From the NCBI GenBank assembly GCA_016932295.1, contig JAFGDC010000262.1, positions 1 through 13,487 on the forward strand: 13,487 nt of DNA, in the 5' to 3' direction. This DNA comes from a candidate division CSSED10-310 bacterium. Its GTDB lineage: Bacteria; CSSED10-310; JAFGDC01. The notes under the pieces are model-generated. The model had not been told where the DNA came from. It did not search any database and saw nothing but the letters and a program-made list of their open reading frames with translations. The translations under genes and the position numbers were made by a program. This document shows positions 6,714 to 12,434 of the stretch, one piece after another (position 1 is the stretch's first letter; each line of letters starts with the position of its first letter).

Positions 6714-8537
6714 TTAGAGGGGTGTGAGCGGGTTTGCCGCCACTGAGGAAGATTCGGCGATGCCTTTCAGGCTGTAAAGGTCCACGATGACGCGGTGAGT
6801 ATCCCTGACAGGCAGGAGCTGAAGGGTGTCCAGGAGGTTTTCAGGGATCGCGTACTGGACGTACCGCGCCTCAGGCGGCCAGGGAGCGTCCAACTTCCGG
6901 ACAATCATCAGGAATTCCGGCGCGTACCGGGCTACCGGACGCTCGTTCAACACCCTTGGTGCTTCCTGCCGACCCCAGATGGCGAAAGAGAACGCCTCGT
7001 TTTCCAGACACAGGGAATCAGCCACGCCGCCGAGAACGCGGGTGCCGTGTTGGAAATAACGCCGCAGGTACCGGGATGTTTCGTACTGACTGAAGGTGGC
7101 GCTGGTGTGCAGGTGAACGATCCGCCCCAGGTGCAGACCGAGCAGGAGAATGAGCATCCAGGTGGGATTCAATCGATGGAGGAAACGAAGCCGATGGGAT
7201 ATGAGACAGGCGATCGGCCACCACATCGCCAGGGTCAGAATGGCGGTGAGGACAGTGATCGATTCCAAATGTGGCGGCTTCATTCCTCCACCCCATGTGA
7301 CGGCGGCACGGCCTGCCAGGGGTGCCAGCAGCCGCGCCAGCGGTGGAGTGGTGAGCAGGGCGAGGGGGATGGCCAGCCAGAGGCTGCGCAGGGTATGGCG
7401 GAGAGAGCGGCGGGGTATTTCAGGGAGCCGCACCGGGAGACTTGCCAGCAGGTGCGTGATGACGAGGGTGAGAGGAGGCAGGAGCAGGATATAGCGTCGC
7501 ATTGGTTTGGCGGTGAGCGGCAGAAGCGCGAGCAGCGCCCACCCCAGCCAGATCCAGGCATGCGCCAGATAATCGGGCAGCGGTGTGACAGGTGGTTGGG
7601 AGGAGTTCACGACACGGAGTGGAAAGACATTCCGGTAGGCACCGGAGAGCAGCCGCCAGGTTTCACTCCAGAATAACAGCAGAAGTATGGGGTTAAGGGC
7701 GATGAAGCGCCGGATAGTGATCGTGTCCTGGGATGCGAAGGTGAACAGTCCCACCACATTTTTGATCATCTGCCACGGTCCGTGGGGCAGGTTCCCGTCG
7801 GACCAGAGGGAGTACATGAGCGTGAAATCCGCCGCAAAGGGTCGGTAGATGAGCAGGAACCAGGTGGTGAGCGTGGCGGCGAGACCGATGAGGAATACAC
7901 CTGTCCCCTCGAGCCGCCGACCCAGCCGCCCGTGCCGCCGCAGGTCATAGTACCAGCAGGAAAGCAGGACCGGGGTCATCACCAGGCTGTAGGATTTCGT
8001 GCAAAGGGCCACGCCGAACGCTATGCCTGCCATGAGCAGGTGCATGCGTTTCGGTGCGGCTCCGCAGCTCAGGAACACTGCGAGGCAGAGGAACACGAGC
8101 ATGAAGGTGTCCACGAAGGCGACGCGATTGAGGCAGATGAAAGAATAGTTTGCGCCGATAACGGCGGCGGCCAGTAACCCATGCCGGCGGCCACCCTGCC
8201 TGGCGGCATGAGCGCCGACAACGAGTGTTACCAGCAAACCGGAAAGGGCGGAAACGAACCGGGAGGAAGCCAGCCCGACTCCGGCAGCGCTGTAGCAAAC
8301 ATAGACGAGAAGGCAGTACAGGGGACTGATGAACAAGGATTGGTTGAATTCGTCCAGGATCCAGTTTCCGAACAACGCCTGGTTGCGCGCGTTGTGAACC
8401 CACCAGCCCTCGTCCGAGATAAATTGGATGCCGAAGTCCGGCGGCGGATCAGCATGCAGTTGATAAATCCGGAAGAAGAGCAGGATACCGGCCAGCAGTA
8501 TCCACAGCAGTGCGCTGGTTCTACGGGCGGGGGCCAT
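6714..8537 (-). CDS. GT-C membrane glycosyltransferase, second paralogue
   Basis: The 607-residue polytopic protein starts with a hydrophobic helix (residues 8-24) followed by DPPPDFGIQFISDEGWW, with Asp42-Glu43 in the expected first periplasmic loop. The following HNARNQALFG is nearly identical to HNARNQVLFG in the gene at 1687, and LNRVAFVDTF (136-145) and KPMRRYILLLPP (344-355) match its later motifs, so the two are paralogues. As in other GT-C proteins the donor is presumably a polyprenyl-phosphate sugar; the acceptor is unknown. The C-terminal 120 residues are soluble and less conserved. The start is placed at ATG 8537, with ATG 8552 (15 nt upstream) also possible. The region further upstream is the antisense-free overlap with pyrE and does not look like protein of this family. 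The start lies 17 nt inside the end of pyrE, so translation is probably coupled. Confidence 0.82.
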   Translation of the reverse strand: MAPARRTSALLWILLAGILLFFRIYQLHADPPPDFGIQFISDEGWWVHNARNQALFGNWILDEFNQSLFISPLYCLLVYVCYSAAGVGLASSRFVSALSGLLVTLVVGAHAARQGGRRHGLLAAAVIGANYSFICLNRVAFVDTFMLVFLCLAVFLSCGAAPKRMHLLMAGIAFGVALCTKSYSLVMTPVLLSCWYYDLRRHGRLGRRLEGTGVFLIGLAATLTTWFLLIYRPFAADFTLMYSLWSDGNLPHGPWQMIKNVVGLFTFASQDTITIRRFIALNPILLLLFWSETWRLLSGAYRNVFPLRVVNSSQPPVTPLPDYLAHAWIWLGWALLALLPLTAKPMRRYILLLPPLTLVITHLLASLPVRLPEIPRRSLRHTLRSLWLAIPLALLTTPPLARLLAPLAGRAAVTWGGGMKPPHLESITVLTAILTLAMWWPIACLISHRLRFLHRLNPTWMLILLLGLHLGRIVHLHTSATFSQYETSRYLRRYFQHGTRVLGGVADSLCLENEAFSFAIWGRQEAPRVLNERPVARYAPEFLMIVRKLDAPWPPEARYVQYAIPENLLDTLQLLPVRDTHRVIVDLYSLKGIAESSSVAANPLTPL

Positions 8538-9123
8538 GGTCCGGTCCGACATTGGAGCCCGGCTTCTGGACCGGCATGCCTGCTGCGCAGAGTGGACACT
8601 GGTCTGGTATAAAGGTTTCGAATTGCAGTCTGGCGAGATAGAAAAACGGTTCATGGAGGTCCGGCACAGGTCCGCGAAGCACGGCGGTTCCCGCTGCAAC
8701 AGGCGTGGCGTTGGCGGCGCGGACAATTGTGTCTACTTCGCGTATGGAGCCGCCGGTGGTGGTGACATCCTCGATGATGACCAATTGTTCTTGCGGTGCG
8801 ATGGTAAAGCCCCGCCTGAGCTGGTGGCGTCCATCGCGCCGCTCCGTGAAAATGAAGGGCACTGACAGGGCTCTGGCCACCTCGTGTCCCAGGATCAATC
8901 CGCCGATGGCCGGCGCAATCACCTTGTCGATGTGGTGTCCGCTTACCGCTCCGGCGAGCCATTCTCCAACCTGGGCGGCGTAAGCGGGATACTGCAGCAA
9001 CCTGGCGCATTGGATGTACTTGCCGCTGTGGAGACCGGAAGAGAGCATGAAGTGGCCGGTTTGCAGCGCTTCCGTCGCGGATAATAATTCCAGGAAGGCT
9101 TGTTCTATCTGGTGTCCGTTCAT
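8521..9123 (-). CDS. pyrE: Orotate phosphoribosyltransferase
   Basis: The 200-residue product matches PyrE, which joins orotate to PRPP to form orotidine-5'-phosphate in de novo pyrimidine synthesis in the cytosol. The PRPP-binding motif is clear: VIIEDVTTTGGS at residues 115-126, with the Glu118-Asp119 pair. SSGLHSGKYI (28-37), APAIGGLILGHEVAR (70-84), a TERRDGRHQLRRGF loop (93-106) and the CPLC...PVQKPGS tail (176-190) fit the Thermus/Chlorobium-type PyrE rather than the E. coli type. The start is ATG 9123 just after a G-run (complement of 9128-9133); an in-frame GTG at 9135 would add only four residues. It begins 41 nt after the anti-sigma-like gene and its last 17 nt overlap the GT-C start, so it is the middle gene of a likely operon. 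Confidence 0.93.
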   Translation of the reverse strand: MNGHQIEQAFLELLSATEALQTGHFMLSSGLHSGKYIQCARLLQYPAYAAQVGEWLAGAVSGHHIDKVIAPAIGGLILGHEVARALSVPFIFTERRDGRHQLRRGFTIAPQEQLVIIEDVTTTGGSIREVDTIVRAANATPVAAGTAVLRGPVPDLHEPFFYLARLQFETFIPDQCPLCAAGMPVQKPGSNVGPDHGPRP

Positions 9124-9164
9124 GAATCCCCCCACGGTGACTCCGCGGAGGAATCACGCCGCTT

Positions 9165-10163
9165 TCAGGGTGTGTCGAGACCGATCTGCCGCTTCAATAT
9201 TTGCGCCCAGGGGCTGTCCTTGTCGATGTCGAAATACTTGGCTGAATAGTCATCGAGGAGTTCGGCAGCAATATTGGAGGCGCTTTCCAGTTCACTGGAC
9301 CGGTTGTAATACAACAGACATAGATTGTAAAGGGCGGCCTGGTTGCCAGGGTCCTTCCCGTGGGCTTTGGTGAAATATTCCACCGCAGTCAGGAACTTGC
9401 CTTCCGCCGCGTACGTCGCACCGTAATCCACCAGTTCGTCTGCAGTCAGGTCATCGACACTCCGATTACCCAGCAGCATAGCCCTGGTCTCGGAGGGCGC
9501 GAGATTGTAATAGAGATTGACCTCGCGCCGCATCTGCTCCAACCGCGCCGATCGATAGCCACGCTCCTCCAAGGCGCTTAATTGATCGAGCCCCGGCTTC
9601 CGATTGTTCGGAGAAACCTGGGTGGTCCTTCTCTGGTCCATGTCCTCAACCTGATCGACGAACGACAGTCGCAGATTCGAATAGTTAGGACCGGCCAATT
9701 CCGCCTGCAGGAGCTGCGCCGTCTGCCGGGTGAGTTGATTCATGTGGGCGGTATGAGTGAAAACATAGGTGGAGAGCGCCGCTACCAAGACCATCACCGC
9801 CGCCAGCGCCAGACTTGGTTTTAAAAACGGCAATGGCAGCAATGTGCCGGACTGTTTCGGGGACTGCTCCTTATCGCGACGTGTATCCCGGTTCACCCTC
9901 ACCTCGGCGGGGTGCCGCTGCCGCAGCTTCTCGTACAATGCCACCGCCTCTTCCCGGCTGATGTGTTCCTCCACACGGTCCAGTTCATCCCCCAGGATAG
10001 CCAGCTCCGCCAGAGAACCACGGCAATCGGCACATTCCACCAGATGCATCAGGAGTTCCGTCCGCTCACGACCGGTCAACCGGCCCTGGTGAAACAGCAG
10101 CAGACTCTCCGGTGACGGGCAGTGCTCCGTACCGTCGCTCTTGCGCCACAACAAGTCATTCAT
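9165..10163 (-). CDS. Membrane-anchored zinc-finger anti-sigma-like protein with TPR-like tail
   Basis: The 332-residue product begins with a zinc-finger (ZAS/zf-HC2-like) segment: Cys15, His25 and a canonical Hx3Cx2C at His40-Cys44-Cys47 (HLVECADC), typical of anti-sigma factors that hold an ECF sigma factor at the membrane. A charged linker follows, then one transmembrane helix near residues 116-136. The remaining ~195 residues would be periplasmic; residues 243-290 look like one or two TPR units (DYGATYAAEGKFLTAVEYF, then QAALYNLCLLYYNR). SD GGGGGA lies about 5 nt before ATG 10163. It follows an ECF-type sigma gene in the same direction after 166 nt. Pairing of the two is inferred from order and the ZAS motif; the TPR-bearing sensor part is unusual and might read an envelope protein such as the secreted TPR product. 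Confidence 0.78.
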   Translation of the reverse strand: MNDLLWRKSDGTEHCPSPESLLLFHQGRLTGRERTELLMHLVECADCRGSLAELAILGDELDRVEEHISREEAVALYEKLRQRHPAEVRVNRDTRRDKEQSPKQSGTLLPLPFLKPSLALAAVMVLVAALSTYVFTHTAHMNQLTRQTAQLLQAELAGPNYSNLRLSFVDQVEDMDQRRTTQVSPNNRKPGLDQLSALEERGYRSARLEQMRREVNLYYNLAPSETRAMLLGNRSVDDLTADELVDYGATYAAEGKFLTAVEYFTKAHGKDPGNQAALYNLCLLYYNRSSELESASNIAAELLDDYSAKYFDIDKDSPWAQILKRQIGLDTP

Positions 10164-10225
10164 GATGTCCCCCGCATCGGCGATAAACTATTTCATCATT
10201 TCTGTCGTTTCGTCCAACCATACAC

Positions 10226-10256
10226 ATTATCGCCATTTAAAACCTGGTGAGGTTAC
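10226..10256 (-). promoter_or_regulatory. Candidate ECF-type promoter before the anti-sigma-like gene
   Basis: Read on the minus strand, GTAA (complement of 10253-10256), a 20-nt T/A-rich spacer, then CGATAAT (complement of 10226-10232). The shape resembles ECF promoters (AAC-type -35, CG-type -10), and GATAAT would also serve as a sigma-70 -10. A similar arrangement with a 19-nt spacer lies upstream of the sigma gene. Evidence is suggestive only. Confidence 0.25.
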
Positions 10257-10329
10257 TCAGAGATCCTATCGGAACTTCTGGTCTCCATAAAGACAAGACG
10301 CAATGGAAATGAAATTGTGACACCTGATT

Positions 10330-11058
10330 TCACTTTTTTTTCTTTTTCTCCGCATCATCATCGTTATCTTGATCACTCTCCAGACGTTTGATCTTCGGCA
10401 ATTTCACCTTGTACTTTCTCTTCAGGCAAATGGCCACCGCCTTGCGTCCTCTTGAAATGACCTTCCTGAGGTGTTCCGTCGAATACCTGAGTCCGCCGAT
10501 CCTGATGATTTCCATCGCGCCGAGATTATTGAGGATATACAACTGGAGAGCGAGTTTGCGTTCCAGTTCGTGCGGCGCGCATACCCTGTTGATGCATTCC
10601 ATGATCTGATCCATCAATTGTTGGTGCTCGATGGTCTTGATGGGATCCTGTTGAGCGGCGCGGGTCGCGAATACATACAACGGTTCTCTGTCGCTCGCCA
10701 GGTCGGAGACACTCTCCAGATCCTCGAACGGTATTTCTCCCGTCCTGCATTCCGCCTGTGCCCGTCGTACCTGTGATACGACCACGTGCCTGGTGATCAC
10801 CCACAGGAAGCGCTCCAGCATTAGGTGAATGTCATCAGGCAACTCCACCAGTTTGTAGAATCGGTGTTGATACAACTTGAACAAGGCATCCTGAAACAAA
10901 TCATCGGCGATGCCCGGGTCTTTGACTTTCAGCCGCCGGTATTTCTTCAAATGCCAACCGATGTGGCGCTGGATATTCCGGGAATATCGTTGCAGAAGCT
11001 CCGTCCATGCCGAGGTATCACCGTCGTTGCACAATACCAATAATCTGCGTAACTCCAT
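10330..11058 (-). CDS. ECF-type (sigma-70 family) RNA polymerase sigma factor
   Basis: The 242-residue product has the two-domain layout of ECF sigma factors. Region 2 covers residues 10-100: DDLFQDALFKLYQHRF (52-67) matches the conserved core-binding helix and FLWVITRHVVVSQVRR (84-99) the -10 recognition part. A linker of about 45 residues follows, then region 4 (147-215): MDQIMECINRV, a LALQLYILNNLG helix, AMEIIRIGGL and YSTEHLRKVISRGRKAV as the helix-turn-helix. The ATG at 11058 is chosen because the frame above it (to 11277) has no sigma-like sequence; its RBS is weak. The C-terminus is a charged tail of Asp/Asn followed by six lysines, the last five written in two A-runs on the coding strand. 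It is a diverged ECF member, and its group is not assignable here. Confidence 0.75.
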   Translation of the reverse strand: MELRRLLVLCNDGDTSAWTELLQRYSRNIQRHIGWHLKKYRRLKVKDPGIADDLFQDALFKLYQHRFYKLVELPDDIHLMLERFLWVITRHVVVSQVRRAQAECRTGEIPFEDLESVSDLASDREPLYVFATRAAQQDPIKTIEHQQLMDQIMECINRVCAPHELERKLALQLYILNNLGAMEIIRIGGLRYSTEHLRKVISRGRKAVAICLKRKYKVKLPKIKRLESDQDNDDDAEKKKKK

Positions 11059-11287
11059 GCCACCATTCAATCTGAATCCGCCGGCAAGCGACCGGGGGCG
11101 GCGAGTGCCCTCGCATGCCCTGGTACGTCCACTCCGGAGGTCAATCATACGGTGAACGAGTGCCGGTTTTTCCGGATGCCTCCGACCGAGACAGAAAAGC
11201 CTGGACGAAGCATGGCACACTCGCGATGTGGTTGCCTGAAACCTAGCATCACCACAATAAAGAGCTTTCTCGATCAACGCAATAATA

Positions 11288-11317
11288 ATTCTCGAAAAAA
11301 GTCATTTGGATGCTTAC
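11288..11317 (-). promoter_or_regulatory. Candidate ECF-type promoter before the sigma gene
   Basis: On the minus strand GTAA (complement of 11314-11317), a 19-nt spacer with a T6 run, then CGAGAAT (complement of 11288-11294). It echoes the site at 10226-10256, consistent with autoregulation, but it is about 230 nt from the sigma start and has only short matches. Confidence 0.25.
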
Positions 11318-11389
11318 AGGCTGCGATTCCCTGACCGGAGGCATGATGTGTTTGGAACGACAGGATGAGGGCGTGGCTGGAAACCCAGG

Positions 11390-11418
11390 TTGGCGGTTAG
11401 GCACCGGTCATGTACAGT
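11390..11418 (+). promoter_or_regulatory. Candidate sigma-70 promoter of the lipoprotein gene
   Basis: TTGGCG (11390-11395), a 17-nt spacer and TACAGT (11413-11418) each match the sigma-70 consensus at 4 of 6 positions and sit about 28 nt before the ATG at 11447. The spacing is ideal, the hexamers are average. Confidence 0.35.
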
Positions 11419-11446
11419 GCTGCTGTGATAGTCGAGGAGGAAGAAG

Positions 11447-12376
11447 ATGAGATTGCGAATACATGAGAGCGGAGGCCGCGCGTCTGTTGCAGTGATGTCA
11501 TGGCTGCTGTCAATCACGATGGCGACTGGTTGTCTGCCCGGCCGTCGTGCCGCGAGGGAGGGTGGCGGCAGGGTCTTGCTCAGTCACGTGGTGTGCGCCG
11601 CCTGGGCGCCGGATGGCGACGGGATCGGTGTGATCATCGGCAGTGACCTGAACCCATGGAAGCGTCGCCTGGCGGTGTGCCATGCCGATGGTGAAGGTCT
11701 GCGCTTCGTGGGTGAGCCGGGTTTCTGGGTGGGGCCCCTGGTCTGGAAGTCTGATGGCCGGGAGCTGTTCGTCAATCTTCGGGAAACCGCCTCTCGGCTT
11801 CCCCAGGTATGGCAGGTGAGCGTGTATGGAGAAACCAGCCGGCGTCTCACCCGGTCGGGCGGTCTGGCCTTCGGCTACCGCGCCGGGGCGGATGAATTGC
11901 TCCTCGTGATGGAGCGTGACGGCATTAGGGAATTCGATCGCCTGTCATTGCCGGACAAGCGGCTGCACGCCGTGCCGGCGGCTGCCGCGCCCCTGTCGCC
12001 GCCGGCCTATGACATGGCGTCCGACTCTATTCTGTATGCTTCCGCCATAGAGCCGGAGCAGCCGGATTCAATGGTGCGGCTTCACCTGCTCGATCTCGCC
12101 GCCGGAACGGACTCCGTCTGCGTGCCGCGCCTGGATGCGCCGGCGGGGATGACCCTCGAGCCCGGCGGTGCACGATTGGCGGTCCTGGCGCTCCGGAGCG
12201 ATGCCACGTGCCTCGCGCTCGCCGCCCGTTCGGGATCATCCCTGGTGCGTGTTGTTCGGTGCTGGCCCGGCTCCGGTGACATGCTGGCCTGGCCCGACTG
12301 GCGCCCCGGCGATGACCGCCTGCTCATGGTCGACCACGCGCATGACGGCCAGCTCATCTCCCTGACCATGGAATGA
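11447..12376 (+). CDS. Probable lipoprotein with TolB/PD40-like beta-propeller repeats
   Basis: The ATG at 11447 follows a strong SD, GGAGGAAG. The 309-residue product has a basic N-terminus, a hydrophobic core near residues 13-24 and MATGC ending at Cys29, an acceptable though not ideal lipobox (Ala at -3). The mature part has about five to six loosely repeated strands typical of TolB/WD40-like (PD40) propellers: AAWAPDGDGIGVI, LVWKSDGRELFV, YDMASDSILYASA, MTLEPGGARLAVLA and PDWRPGDDRLLMVD. Such proteins are periplasmic or outer-membrane anchored binding modules; no enzyme residues are seen and no specific partner can be named. It stands alone between a divergent sigma gene and a convergent M23 gene, so it may be monocistronic. 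Export as a lipoprotein is likely; the propeller call is moderate. Confidence 0.65.
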   Translation: MRLRIHESGGRASVAVMSWLLSITMATGCLPGRRAAREGGGRVLLSHVVCAAWAPDGDGIGVIIGSDLNPWKRRLAVCHADGEGLRFVGEPGFWVGPLVWKSDGRELFVNLRETASRLPQVWQVSVYGETSRRLTRSGGLAFGYRAGADELLLVMERDGIREFDRLSLPDKRLHAVPAAAAPLSPPAYDMASDSILYASAIEPEQPDSMVRLHLLDLAAGTDSVCVPRLDAPAGMTLEPGGARLAVLALRSDATCLALAARSGSSLVRVVRCWPGSGDMLAWPDWRPGDDRLLMVDHAHDGQLISLTME

Positions 12377-12387
12377 CTCCGCCGGTC

Positions 12388-12412
12388 CAGGCGCATCTGC
12401 GCGCGACGCCTG
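12388..12412. terminator. Possible hairpin between convergent genes
   Basis: CAGGCG (12388-12393) and CGCCTG (12407-12412) form a 6-bp GC-rich inverted repeat with a 13-nt loop in the 58-bp gap between the convergent lipoprotein and peptidase genes. There is no T-tract on either side, so it may be a bidirectional structure rather than a standard intrinsic terminator. Confidence 0.3.
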
Positions 12413-12434
12413 CGGCCGCGCGGCCCGATGTGCA

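Larger units (their letters stand above)
11059..11446. other. Divergent intergenic region, no gene seen
   Basis: This 388-bp stretch separates the minus-strand sigma gene from the plus-strand lipoprotein gene. Short frames within it have no recognisable motif or good RBS. The part at about 11240-11310 is clearly more AT-rich than the flanks, as expected for promoters. It contains the candidate ECF-type site at 11288-11317 (minus) and a candidate promoter at 11390-11418 (plus). Confidence 0.6.

Noticed and set aside
6795..7676. Plus-strand open frame of 293 codons opposite the second GT-C gene
   Set aside because: Gln/Glu/Gly-rich composition typical of the complement of membrane-protein codons; no RBS or motif.
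8538..8726. Upstream extension of the second GT-C protein to 670 residues
   Set aside because: The extra residues lie inside pyrE in another frame and are not membrane-like; the first helix starts right after ATG 8537.
10241..10254. AACCT/AGGTT hairpin as a terminator after the sigma gene
   Set aside because: The stem is only 5 bp, GC-poor, with four T at most behind it; it overlaps the candidate promoter and would block the likely operon.
11059..11277. N-terminal extension of the sigma factor
   Set aside because: No sigma-like sequence and no SD before the upstream start codons; region 2 begins just after ATG 11058.
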